A DNA stretch of 47,458 nucleotides from Planctomycetaceae bacterium (GTDB lineage: Bacteria; Planctomycetota; Planctomycetia; Pirellulales; Pirellulaceae), in assembly GCA_007121535.1 (NCBI GenBank), contig SKKK01000387.1:1-47458 (forward strand), read 5' to 3'. Both the position numbers and the translations under genes were made by a program. Shown piece by piece: positions 34,817 through 46,293 of this stretch. A model generated the notes under the pieces. That model ran no database searches, was not told where the DNA came from, and saw only the letters and a program-made list of their open reading frames with translations. Numbering within the stretch: the stretch's first letter is position 1; the number at the start of each line of letters is the position of its first letter.

Positions 34817-35794
34817 ATGCAGACACTCGAAGGCAAACAACCAAGCAAGTTGAAGTTTGAGAAGATCGTAACTTCTTCCGACCTGATGCTGCCCGTATTC
34901 GACCGGGTCAGTCGAGTGGCGGAGTTCGACACCACGGTGTTGATCCGGGGCGAGTCGGGCGCGGGAAAAGAACTCATCGCCGAAGCCATTCATGCCAACA
35001 GCCCGCGGCGACGTAAACCGTTGGTGGTCATCAACATGGCCGCCGTGCCCAAGGACTTGCTCGAAAGCGAACTCTTCGGACACATCGCTGGCGCTTTCAC
35101 CGGTTCGACAGTGACGCGGGAAGGACGGTTCGAGGCGGCCGACGAGGGGACCTTGTTCGTCGACGAGATCGGCGACCTGGCGCTGGAATGTCAAGCCAAG
35201 TTGCTTCGCGTCCTGGAGAATCACTGTGTCACGCCTGTCGGCAGCAACCAGGACCGGCATATCGACGTGCGAGTGATCGCGGCCACGAACCGCAATCTGG
35301 AGAAGATGGTCCGCAAAGGCGAGTTTCGCGAGGAGTTGTACTATCGGTTGAACGTTGTGTCGGTCACTTTGCCTCCGTTGCGAGAACGGCCTGAGGATAT
35401 CGAGATCTTGTTCCAGCACTTCCTGGACAACTTGTCTCGGACCTACTCACGGCCCGCGCCGGTGCCCGACGCGGAACTCATGCGTTACCTGAAATCCTAT
35501 CGTTGGCCCGGCAACGTCCGCCAATTGCGCAATTGCGTCGAAAGCATGTTCGTACTGGCGGATTCGCCGACGCTGACCATGAACGATCTCCCGGCAATGA
35601 TCCGCAACGACAGGCAGCAGGAGGTTTTGATCGACATTCCCGAAGGCCTGACACTGAAACAGTTCCAATCGGCGATCGTTCGCCAGACACTGGACCGTTG
35701 CCGGGGAAACCGCACGCACGCGGCGAAGTTGCTCGGCGTCTCGGTGCGGACGCTTCAGCGGCAACTGAACCGGTGGGAACGCGTTCCCGCATAA
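34817..35794 (+). CDS. Sigma54-dependent transcriptional activator without receiver domain
   Basis: A 325-residue enhancer-binding protein. The AAA+ domain starts near residue 13: Walker A GESGAGKE (45-52), ELFGHIAGAFTGS (86-97), Walker B LFVDEIGDL, sensor VRVIAATNRNLE, arginine-finger region LYYRLNVVSVTLPPLRERPE, and RWPGNVRQLRN. The C-terminal Fis-type helix-turn-helix is NRTHAAKLLGVSVRTLQRQL. No N-terminal sensory domain is present, so control must be by expression or by partners (PspF-like layout). The sigma54-contact loop reads GAFTGS, not GAFTGA. ATG 34817 has TCAGGAGG upstream. It is the best candidate to act on the nearby -24/-12 promoters. Confidence 0.92.
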   Translation: MQTLEGKQPSKLKFEKIVTSSDLMLPVFDRVSRVAEFDTTVLIRGESGAGKELIAEAIHANSPRRRKPLVVINMAAVPKDLLESELFGHIAGAFTGSTVTREGRFEAADEGTLFVDEIGDLALECQAKLLRVLENHCVTPVGSNQDRHIDVRVIAATNRNLEKMVRKGEFREELYYRLNVVSVTLPPLRERPEDIEILFQHFLDNLSRTYSRPAPVPDAELMRYLKSYRWPGNVRQLRNCVESMFVLADSPTLTMNDLPAMIRNDRQQEVLIDIPEGLTLKQFQSAIVRQTLDRCRGNRTHAAKLLGVSVRTLQRQLNRWERVPA

Positions 35795-35824
35795 GACCAT
35801 CGCGTTCTCCTTGCAGGATCAACG

Positions 35825-36061
35825 TCAAAACCAGATCGCCCGCATCAGCCAGATCATGGTCGGGACCGTTACTATGCTGGCGAGTGTACTGACCAAGATG
35901 GCGTGCGAGACGAGCGGCATCTGCAGACCCGCCATGTCTGCCAACCAGAGGACCAACATCAGCGCTGCCGGCACGGCGATCAGCCGGATGGCCGAGCTGG
36001 TGATGACGCGGCGGTTCCATGCGCCGCGGGTTCCGGCATCTGCCAGCAGCGCTCCCGTCGG
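35825..36061 (-). pseudogene. C-terminal remnant of a membrane permease (AEC-like)
   Basis: Directly after the kinase stop, in the same frame on the minus strand, 78 codons read PTGALLADAGTRGAWNRRV, then AIRLIAVPAALMLVLWLADM and HAILVSTLASIVTVPTMIWL before a TGA. The hydrophobic helices and the STLASIVTVP ending resemble the last helices of auxin-efflux-carrier family transporters, with part of the middle missing. No start codon context is present. I read it as a gene remnant, with modest certainty about the family. Confidence 0.45.
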
Positions 36062-39163
<3,102 letters not shown>

Positions 39164-39188
39164 TGCTTGGTTTCCCCAGTCCCCGGGT

Positions 39189-40823
39189 TTACTCGATGCT
39201 TGCCCCACGTTTGTCCGTCACGTCTTCGATTGCCAGCACAATCATGGCGGGCAGCGTCATGCTGCGCGCCATGCGCCGGGCGTTGAGCAGCATTTTGCGT
39301 CGGCCGATGGTGGGGAAGTCGGCTTTGACTTCATAATCAGTCAATGATGTGTTTTCCGGCAGAATCTCCTCTAACAGCTTTCGCAATTCGGGGATGTCCC
39401 ATTGGCCGTTTCCCAGCTCGTAAATCACCCGGCCCTCGGTTTCGTCCCGCCTCGTCTGGAACTTGCCACAAAAGATGTCGTTGGCGAACATCACGCGCAA
39501 CTCCTTATCTAGCATCAGTATCGGGTGGCGCATCGTTTGTACGATGTGTTTGAAGGGATCCCCGCTACGTTCGGTTTCACGCGCCGCCCGGATCAAACGT
39601 TCGATGTCCACAAACGTCAGAACCAAGCCGTCGATCACGTTTTCCGTTGTGCGGTAGGGGACGCCCCGCATGAGATGGACGCCGCCGCCGGTGGTATGCA
39701 CAATGCGTTCCTTGCACACCAGTGTCCTCAGCACTTCACGGCAATCCGCGGCGCGGTCCTCGTCTTCCAGGTTGGAAGCCAGTTCAAAGATCGGCCGGCC
39801 CACGTCGGTCGGGCGCAGCATCACCAGTTGTGTCGCTTCCTCGGTATACCGCCTGATGTTCAAATCAACGTCCAGAAATATCGTCGCGATGTCGGTGCTG
39901 TTCAGTAGGTTCTGCAGATCGTTGTTGACTTCAATAAATTCCTCCAACTTGGACTGGAGTTGAGCGTTCACCATGGTCAGTTCTTCGTTGACCGACTCCA
40001 GCTCTTCGTTCAATGTCTCCGATTCTTCGATCGTCGCCCGATGCGCTTCCTTGACGTGTTGCAGTTCCATCTCCAGTTGTTCCGTCCGCTGGGCGTCCGG
40101 GGTCTTCTTACGCCTTCGCCGTGATTTGCCAAGCGAGTCAGGCACATTTACGGGCATCGGATAAAACGTGACCAAGAGCAAACCGCGCACGGCCTCCGGC
40201 TGGTGGAGTTTCGCGACCGTCAGCCTTATGTCGGAAAACTCGCCGTTCGTCTTGACGCAGACACCCTCGCGCACAACCTCCGAGTTGCTTGCGACGCATT
40301 GTCGCATGGCGGAGGTCAGTTCGAGTTGCAGGCCTTCGCGGGCCATCTCGAAGATGTTGTTGCGCGGCTGCCCTCGCGACGGTTCCAGATACATGCCGGT
40401 CCGACCGTGAGTGTAGAGGATGTCGCCACGCTCGTTCACCACAACGCTGGGTGGCGCGAAGTGCTGCAGCAGCACCCGCTCGATCGTCGTCTCTTGCGGG
40501 GGTTTGTTCACGGGCGGCGCGGTGCGCGCAGCGTTCCTTGCGCCTTCGTCGCTGGGCTTGACTTGCACGGGAAGCTTCGGCAGCGCGTACAAGTCGGCGA
40601 CGCTTTCCTTGCGGCGGAAGATCTTCCACCGCTTGTCCAGCGTCTCGAACAGATGCTCGGACGAACCAACCGTCTCCGAAGGTCCCAGAAACAACAGGCC
40701 GTCGGGCTTCAGCGCATAGTGAAAGATCGGCAACAGCTTTTCCTGCAACTCCGACTTCATATAGATCAGCAGATTCCGGCAGGAAATTACGTCCACCTTC
40801 GAAAACGGCGGGTCCTGGATCAC
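39189..40823 (-). CDS. CheR C-terminus, coiled coil and PAS domains (downstream half of a frameshifted CheB-CheR-PAS gene)
   Basis: 544 codons begin inside the CheR methyltransferase domain (VIQDPPFSKVDVISCRNLLI, YALKPDGLLFLGPSETVG). A basic linker follows (KSRRRRKK), then a long coiled coil (ESETLNEELESVNEELTMVN) and two PAS domains; no kinase domain is present. It is the continuation of the 40820-42052 frame: adding one G to the GGGG run on the coding strand at 40856-40859 joins ITKG to VRDTAIFAVRNVIQDP. The start codon at 40823 is therefore probably not a real start. The kinase gene begins 25 bases after its stop. Confidence 0.82.
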   Translation of the reverse strand: MIQDPPFSKVDVISCRNLLIYMKSELQEKLLPIFHYALKPDGLLFLGPSETVGSSEHLFETLDKRWKIFRRKESVADLYALPKLPVQVKPSDEGARNAARTAPPVNKPPQETTIERVLLQHFAPPSVVVNERGDILYTHGRTGMYLEPSRGQPRNNIFEMAREGLQLELTSAMRQCVASNSEVVREGVCVKTNGEFSDIRLTVAKLHQPEAVRGLLLVTFYPMPVNVPDSLGKSRRRRKKTPDAQRTEQLEMELQHVKEAHRATIEESETLNEELESVNEELTMVNAQLQSKLEEFIEVNNDLQNLLNSTDIATIFLDVDLNIRRYTEEATQLVMLRPTDVGRPIFELASNLEDEDRAADCREVLRTLVCKERIVHTTGGGVHLMRGVPYRTTENVIDGLVLTFVDIERLIRAARETERSGDPFKHIVQTMRHPILMLDKELRVMFANDIFCGKFQTRRDETEGRVIYELGNGQWDIPELRKLLEEILPENTSLTDYEVKADFPTIGRRKMLLNARRMARSMTLPAMIVLAIEDVTDKRGASIE

Positions 40824-42052
40824 GTTTCGAACCGCAAAGATCGCCGTATCGCGGACCCCTTTGTGATGCTGTACACGCCGTCTTCTTGGGTGAAGTACTT
40901 TTCCAGCCGCCGCGGCACGACGTCGGCGTGAATGCCCTCCGGGTATCGGGCGATGCGGGCGGCTTCGATGGCTTTGGCGTCCAAATCGGTGCCGAAGATC
41001 TGCAGGGCGAGGGAACGCTGGAGTTCATCCAGGCACTCCCGCAAGAGGATGGCCAGGCTATAGGCTTCTTCTCCCGTGGCGCAGCCGGGAATCCACGCCC
41101 GGAGGGTGTGGGTGTCGGGTCGTGATTGGATGACATGCTGAAGAGCCGGGCCGTGTGCGTCCCATGCGTCCGGGTCGCGAAAAAAACTGGTGACACTGAT
41201 CAATAGCTCCTTGAACAGGAGTTCGATCTCGTGCGGATTCTCGTGCAAGTAGGCTAGATACTGGTTGGGCTCGTCGATCAGATGTACGTTCATCCGTCGT
41301 TCGATGCGGCGGTGGAGCATATTGCTCTTGTAGGAAGAAAAATCGTGGCCCGTGCGGGTGCGCAACAACACGAGAACCTTCTGCATTAGCTCGGTGGAAA
41401 CGGCCGGTGCTTCTGCCGCCGCTTCGGCGCCTTGCAAATACGGTCCCTTGGCATACGCGATCAACTGATCCGACATCGCCGCTGGCGGCAGGACGTAGTC
41501 GACCAGTCCCGTGGCGATGGCGCTGCAGGGCATACTGGCGTACTTGGCCGATTCAGGCTGTTCGACCATGCCCATCCCGGACTGGGCCTTGATCTCCCGT
41601 AGCCCCAGTGTACCGTCAGTGCCGGCACCGGAGAGCACGATGCAGATTGCCCGCTCCTTCTGATCTCTGGCCAGTGACCGAAAGAAATGGTCGATCGGCA
41701 ACCACGGCGATTCTTTCCTGTCGGTCTCCATCGGAAGGAGCGTACCGTTGAGGATCGCCAGATTAACGCCGGGTGGGGCGACGTAGACGTGATTGGCCTT
41801 GACCTTCGTTCCTTCGGCCACCTGGAGGACCGGCATATAGGTCGTTTTCGTCAAAAGTTCCGGCAACATGCTGGTATGCCCTGGATACTGATGCGTCACG
41901 ACGACAAACGCCAGCCCCGTGTCGGCCGGCATGCTTCCGAACAGTTTGCCAAGTGCTTCCAACCCACCGGCCGAGGCCCCGACGCCGACGATGGGAAACG
42001 CGGGCCTGTCCGTATCGCTCGTGGCAGGCTTGGACGCTTTCTTCTTGGCCAT
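40820..42052 (-). CDS. CheB methylesterase plus CheR N-terminus (upstream half of a frameshifted CheB-CheR-PAS gene)
   Basis: 410 codons. The CheB catalytic domain has Ser in VGVGASAGGLEAL, His in VVTHQYPGHTSML and Asp in SGAGTDGTLGLREI, with no receiver domain. CheR follows: the N-terminal helical domain (SSYKSNMLHRRIERRM), SVTSFFRDPDAW and the SAM motif WIPGCATGEEAYSLAI. The frame is lost at a run of four C (plus strand 40856-40859). With one base restored the whole is a 954-residue CheB-CheR-PAS fusion of the kind found outside classical chemotaxis clusters. No chemoreceptor or CheA gene is in the window. ATG 42052 has AGGGAA upstream. Confidence 0.85.
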   Translation of the reverse strand: MAKKKASKPATSDTDRPAFPIVGVGASAGGLEALGKLFGSMPADTGLAFVVVTHQYPGHTSMLPELLTKTTYMPVLQVAEGTKVKANHVYVAPPGVNLAILNGTLLPMETDRKESPWLPIDHFFRSLARDQKERAICIVLSGAGTDGTLGLREIKAQSGMGMVEQPESAKYASMPCSAIATGLVDYVLPPAAMSDQLIAYAKGPYLQGAEAAAEAPAVSTELMQKVLVLLRTRTGHDFSSYKSNMLHRRIERRMNVHLIDEPNQYLAYLHENPHEIELLFKELLISVTSFFRDPDAWDAHGPALQHVIQSRPDTHTLRAWIPGCATGEEAYSLAILLRECLDELQRSLALQIFGTDLDAKAIEAARIARYPEGIHADVVPRRLEKYFTQEDGVYSITKGSAIRRSLRFET

Positions 42053-42154
42053 TGTGCCGTTCCCTCTGCGATCCTGCTGCTTGCGATGAAAACGGCTTCA
42101 TCCTATCACGGCCGAAGAATCCTTCAAATAGGCCCGCATGATTTCCATTTGGCA

Positions 42155-42514
42155 CTAAAGAGGCGCTCTGGGGTGCCATGATCTTCGCATCAATTGCCCG
42201 ACTTCGTCGGCCTCGCCAAACAACTCGACAACCGCCCGGACTGCCTCGTCCGCCTCCGGTCCAGTCGCTGACAGCGTCAGCGGCGTACCCTGCGTAGCGG
42301 CCAACAGCATCAGCCCGAGAACGCTCGCGGCGTCCTCCGAGTGGTCGCCCTTCTGCAGCGTAACCCTGGCTTGGTACTGCCCCACCAGTTCCGCAATGGC
42401 AGCACACTTCCGCAAGTGGAGGCCTTCCGGGGTGTTCACCCAGACCGTTTGCATCACCTTGGTTTCACGCGAGTCTGCGTACTGGACGGCAGCCGGATAT
42501 TGCGCTTCGGGCAT
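42155..42514 (-). CDS. HPr-like phosphocarrier protein
   Basis: 119 residues, with an HPr fold from residue 21 (MQTVWVNTPEGLHLRKCAAI). The phosphorylatable His is present (His33), but the usual HARP reads HLRK. The regulatory-serine region is DAASVLGLMLLAA (Ser64), where HPr has a serine before IMGLM. The 20-residue N-terminal extension depends on the start: ATG 42514 has AGGA nine bases upstream, while 42454 would give the standard length. No EI or EII genes are nearby, so a regulatory rather than sugar-transport role is likely. Confidence 0.75.
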   Translation of the reverse strand: MPEAQYPAAVQYADSRETKVMQTVWVNTPEGLHLRKCAAIAELVGQYQARVTLQKGDHSEDAASVLGLMLLAATQGTPLTLSATGPEADEAVRAVVELFGEADEVGQLMRRSWHPRAPL

Positions 42515-42927
42515 TTCAAGGATCCTGCATGCGGTTGGAATTAGGGAGTTGCATGATTTGGCCGGGAACTTCCGTTACGGCGACCGCCGATGACTTGCCC
42601 CTGGCCGAAGGACAAGCGACACGTTCTCGCGATATCCTTATCAACTTATAGCACCGTGCGAGTGTTTGGGTATCCCGCAAATCTTGGTTCCTGTGTAACG
42701 AAAATCACCTCCCCCCAATAGGTGGGCTTGTCGCACAGGATCGGCCAAGTGAGCTGTCGCACTGCTAGGCGCCGAGACACCCCACTTCGGCTATGCCGAA
42801 GTCGTCTGAAAAGAGGGGCGCTATCGGCCCGGGTTGGCTATGCTCGGAGGTTAAGGGGGCGCGAAGTCAAGGGCGCGCGGGGTTCGACGCCGCCGGATGC
42901 ACCGCCGGTCCTCAAGCGGTTCATTCT
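42515..42927. other. Intergenic region, no gene seen
   Basis: It contains a small hairpin ACTTCGGC-TAT-GCCGAAGT (about 42783-42801) and two TGTCGCA motifs (about 42729 and 42755), but no -24/-12 promoter and no convincing open frame. A GGGGTTCGACGCC stretch near 42880 looks like a tRNA T-arm but has no cloverleaf. Confidence 0.5.
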
Positions 42928-43082
42928 GTTTAGAGCTGTGTCCCTACGCCCCGTTTAGAGCTGTGTCCCTACGCCCCGTTTAGAGCTGTGTCCCTACGCC
43001 CCGTTTAGAGCTGTGTCCCTACGCCCCGTTTAGAGCTGTGTCCCTACGCCCCCCTACGCCCTGAGCTGTGTCCCTACGCCCT
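42928..43082 (+). repeat. Tandem array of a 25-bp repeat
   Basis: Five perfect head-to-tail copies of GTTTAGAGCTGTGTCCCTAC plus GCCCC (42928-43052), then a partial unit CCCTACGCC and a truncated copy CTGAGCTGTGTCCCTACGCC (to 43080). There are no spacers between units, so it is not a CRISPR array. Confidence 0.95.
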
Positions 43083-43530
43083 ACTGTATTCTCGCTGGAA
43101 GCAGCGATCTTTCTGTGGGCCTTTTGCCGGACTGATCGGTGCCGCTTTGAGCTTGACCTGGCAAGAGGGATGACCATAAAATACGACAAAATGTCGCAGA
43201 GTGTCCTATTCCTTATGAGCCGGGCGGCGACGGTGATGAACGAAGGGACCGAACTGTGCCGCCAGGAAGACGCCTGGCGACTTTACGAGGAAATGAGCCG
43301 CAGCAGGGAAAGTGGATGATGAACCGGAAACCTTGGAAAATCGGGCGGAGGATGCGGTCCTGAGCGGGGCGATAGGCTCGTTCCTAGCGGCGCTCGCCGA
43401 ACGCTGCACGGCGGCCATCGTCAACGGACGCGACCGCCGAGATGCAGAGGGGAGTTTGCCATCGCGGTGCATGACCGCGATGTCGGCAGCACCCAGGAAA
43501 TCGGGGAGATCGAGGAAGGAGTATCAAATA
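43083..43530. other. Region upstream of the nucleoside hydrolase, uncertain coding
   Basis: A 49-codon plus-strand frame (43170-43319, MTIKYDKMSQSVLFLMSRAA) and a frame continuous with the next gene (from 43312, containing ENRAEDAVLSGAIGSFLAAL) are open, but neither is recognisable. They may be gene scraps. The true hydrolase start at 43531 has its own ribosome site and signal peptide. Confidence 0.35.
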
Positions 43531-44169
43531 ATGAAGGCAACATTGAGAATGAATCTGAGTGGAATGATTGCGGCGGTCGCGCTCCTTGTGGGCCTTGCGC
43601 TGCCCACGCAGGCACAGGATCGGGTCAACGTGATTCTTGACACGGACATGGCCTCGGACGTGGATGATGCGGGCGCGCTGGTGACCCTGCTCAACCTGGA
43701 GGATCTGGGAGAGGTGAATGTCCTGGCCGTGGGGGTAAGTATGCCTCATAATTGGTCCGCGCTTTGCGTGGATGCCATCACCACATACTATGGGCGTCCG
43801 GATATTCCCATTGGGACCGTAAAGAAATCCGTCCTAGACCACGGCAGCCGTTATGCCGAAGGCATCGCAACTGAATACCCCCGGTCTCGGGGCTGGAATT
43901 CCATCGATGACGTGCCGGAGGTGATCGGGGTCTACCGGGAAGTGCTGGCTCAGCAGCCGGATAACAGCGAGGACGATTCTCGTCACGGATACGTCGGATA
44001 CACTGGGTTTCGTTTAGATCCCAATGGTTTGCAAAAAATGAAAAACCAAAATCCGGACACGTTTAATCAAGACATGATCGCCTCGGAGCTTTACGAGCTG
44101 ATGAAACGCAATCCGTACGGCAAAGAACCGGGAGATCCCCGTGTTCCGCTAGCGGCCCCTCCGGGCTAA
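43531..44169 (+). CDS. Exported nucleoside-hydrolase-like protein, shortened
   Basis: A 212-residue protein with a signal peptide (MIAAVALLVGLALPTQAQ) and the Ca2+/ribose-binding motif of inosine-uridine nucleoside hydrolases, VILDTDMASDVDDAGAL. After about residue 150 (GVYREVLAQQPDNS) the similarity stops. The remaining 60 residues (DPNGLQKMKNQNPDTFNQDM and a Pro-rich end) do not look like the family, whose members are usually over 300 residues. It is probably a truncation joined to unrelated sequence, so activity is doubtful. ATG 43531 has AGGAAGGAG upstream. Confidence 0.65.
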   Translation: MKATLRMNLSGMIAAVALLVGLALPTQAQDRVNVILDTDMASDVDDAGALVTLLNLEDLGEVNVLAVGVSMPHNWSALCVDAITTYYGRPDIPIGTVKKSVLDHGSRYAEGIATEYPRSRGWNSIDDVPEVIGVYREVLAQQPDNSEDDSRHGYVGYTGFRLDPNGLQKMKNQNPDTFNQDMIASELYELMKRNPYGKEPGDPRVPLAAPPG

Positions 44170-44212
44170 GCGCGACGGCGATTTCCTTCAACTATCCATT
44201 GGGCCTTGTCTG

Positions 44213-45037
44213 CTACGATGGGGACGAATGGGCGTTTTCAGTCGTCACAGGCAGGGTGCTGAAGCGAACCGATAGACGGCGGAGCGCCGCTTTGCCGCGA
44301 ACCGTCAGATCGGACACGAAGCGGAACTGCTGCCGGGGGTCGACCGGATAGGCTCGGATGCGGTAGTGCGTTCCCCAGGGTTGCTCTTGCGCGATGACGG
44401 CGATCGGCTTGTCGAATTTCAAGTAAGCACTGGTCAGCGCGACATCCCGGAGCGTTTCCCAAACCTGCGCCGCATCGTGGTCGGGATGCAGGTAGAAATG
44501 AGCGACGCACTGCAGGCTGTCGCCTCCGTTGTTGGCGTTGTAGATCGGTGTGTTCCAAAGCTTCGAGTGCGGGATGTGTACCAGATCGTCATCCGCGGTG
44601 ACGATCTGGACCGTTCTGACGCCCACGTGGGTGACTTCGCCGTAGGCATCGTCGACTTCTATCCAATCGCCGGGCCGGTAGGGCAGTTCCACGGCCGAAA
44701 CCACGCCTGCGATCAGGCTGCTGCCATAGTCCTTCAGGGCGAAGCCGATCGCCAGACCGGCGGCACCCAACAGCGCCACCATGTTCTGCAGCGACGGTTC
44801 GATCACAATCGGAACGATCAGACTGACGGCGCCGATCAAAATCGCCAGCCGCGCGATGGGAATCGTCAGAAAAATTCGAAACCGGTATCCACCATGTACC
44901 CGGTTGGCGATCCAGTACAGTAGCCGCTGGCTGAGCACAATCAACAGAATCGTGCAGGCGACAATAGCCGCCAATTCCATCCACGCGGAGGCATCCAGCG
45001 TTCGGAACAATCGAGAGAGTTCGGTTTTGTCGGGCAT
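44213..45037 (-). CDS. mscS: MscS-family mechanosensitive channel
   Basis: A 274-residue protein with three membrane helices; the third is the glycine/alanine-rich pore helix (LQNMVALLGAAGLAIGFALK). It is followed by the beta domain (LPYRPGDWIEVDDAYGEVTH, VHIPHSKLWNTPIYN) and the vestibule. It opens on membrane tension to release solutes after hypo-osmotic shock. ATG 45037 has GGAGG upstream. It lies 16 bases after the 45054 gene and is probably in one operon with it. Confidence 0.9.
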   Translation of the reverse strand: MPDKTELSRLFRTLDASAWMELAAIVACTILLIVLSQRLLYWIANRVHGGYRFRIFLTIPIARLAILIGAVSLIVPIVIEPSLQNMVALLGAAGLAIGFALKDYGSSLIAGVVSAVELPYRPGDWIEVDDAYGEVTHVGVRTVQIVTADDDLVHIPHSKLWNTPIYNANNGGDSLQCVAHFYLHPDHDAAQVWETLRDVALTSAYLKFDKPIAVIAQEQPWGTHYRIRAYPVDPRQQFRFVSDLTVRGKAALRRLSVRFSTLPVTTENAHSSPS

Positions 45038-45053
45038 TGCACATCGGCCTCCA

Positions 45054-46256
45054 TCAGAAGCTATCCGTCAAATACTGGTGCTCGGCCAGCAAATCGCGTA
45101 CGGCCGCATAACCCAGCGCGGCGACGCGCCAGCAGCCATCGCACGATTCGACCAGTCCCAGCGACTCCAATTGCAGCAGATTGGACACGATCTGGCTGCG
45201 CAGCATCGGCAACAACTCGGACAACCGTTCCGCTGGCAAACCGTTGTGCACCAGCAGCGCATGCAGGACGAAAAGCACCTCCTCTCCGGTTTCAGCAGGC
45301 AAGACCGGTTCGGTGGGGTCGTCGGCCAACCAAAGAACGTAGTCGTTGCTCGCCACCTCATCGCTTGTCTCCGCATCACCTTCGGTTCGCAATCGGGTGC
45401 GCCAATACTTCCAGGCAGTGCCGAGATTGCCGCGGCAATGTGCGGCGAGTTGACGCAGTTCGATACTTGCCTCGAAATCATCCTCTGCCAACGTTTCCTC
45501 GTCCGGCAGTATGCTTCTGCCGGTCGTTGCGCTGCAAACTCGAGGCCGTGGCTGGACGGATCCGCGAGTCAATTGGAAGAAATAACGGGCCAGTCGGTAC
45601 CCGTCGAAAGCTTGCAGTGTCAGCGCCGGTGGGCCGGAGATCGCCAGCACCCGCTGCAGGTACGTCCACGCCCAACTGTCGCAGCCGATCATCCCTTCGC
45701 CCCAAGCTCCGCTCAATGCTTGATCCAGGAAGCGCCGGACGACCGCCAAGCCATCCGCGTGACGCAAAAACCAACGCTCCAAAGCCGGTACTGCCCAAGG
45801 TTCACGGTCCAGCCGGTGCTTTTCGAACCACCGATCGTCTCTCGCGAGGATGATGTCAGGTGACGGTGCAGGGATGACCACCGCATTGCGGCCGGCCGCC
45901 CAGTGTTCGACAATCTCCGTGTGTCCGCAGTAGGGTTGGCCGATCAAGAAGCAAACCGCAGGGACCGCACGAAGTCCCGTGTCGCCATGTCGGATTACCC
46001 GGTCCAGCGCACGAGCGGCGGGTGCCCAGTCGATCGGTGGAACCCAATGCTCCAGACGGATAGCAGGCAAGGCGCGCAGTTCCTTTTCCGTTCGCACCCG
46101 TGACTGAGCCTCGGTTCGTGCCGGTCCAAACAGCCGTCCCAAAGTGCGCCGCTTTTTGCGCACCCAATTCTGCGTATCACCCGGGATCACGTACCGCTCG
46201 AGGGGCACAAATTCCCACAATTCACGAGATGCTGAAACGGTGAAGCGTTGTTTCAT
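45054..46256 (-). CDS. Unknown protein with P-loop-like motif and C-terminal winged-helix-like region
   Basis: About 400 residues, family not recognised. A hydrophobic strand leads into a loop (AVCFLIGQPYCGHTEIVEHW) that resembles a degenerate Walker A (GxxxxGHT in place of GxxxxGKT); HADGLAVVRRFLDQALSGAW and DSWAWTYLQRVL follow. The C-terminus (MLRSQIVSNLLQLESLGLVE and DGCWRVAALGYAAVRDLLA) looks like a winged-helix domain. A STAND/AAA-like regulator or accessory protein is possible. ATG 46256 is chosen; an upstream GTG at 46316 would overlap the LapA-like gene. It lies between lapA-like and mscS genes on the same strand. Confidence 0.6.
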   Translation of the reverse strand: MKQRFTVSASRELWEFVPLERYVIPGDTQNWVRKKRRTLGRLFGPARTEAQSRVRTEKELRALPAIRLEHWVPPIDWAPAARALDRVIRHGDTGLRAVPAVCFLIGQPYCGHTEIVEHWAAGRNAVVIPAPSPDIILARDDRWFEKHRLDREPWAVPALERWFLRHADGLAVVRRFLDQALSGAWGEGMIGCDSWAWTYLQRVLAISGPPALTLQAFDGYRLARYFFQLTRGSVQPRPRVCSATTGRSILPDEETLAEDDFEASIELRQLAAHCRGNLGTAWKYWRTRLRTEGDAETSDEVASNDYVLWLADDPTEPVLPAETGEEVLFVLHALLVHNGLPAERLSELLPMLRSQIVSNLLQLESLGLVESCDGCWRVAALGYAAVRDLLAEHQYLTDSF

Positions 46257-46293
46257 GATCGAGTCGAAGCAGTTGCCGGAGTCCAAGTTGGGG

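Noticed and set aside
42870-42920. tRNA-like T-arm GGGGTTCGACGCC
   Set aside because: No anticodon arm, D arm or acceptor stem can be folded around it.
42928-43082. CRISPR array reading of the repeats (unit begins GTTTAGAGCTG)
   Set aside because: Units are head to tail with no spacers, and no cas gene is in the window.
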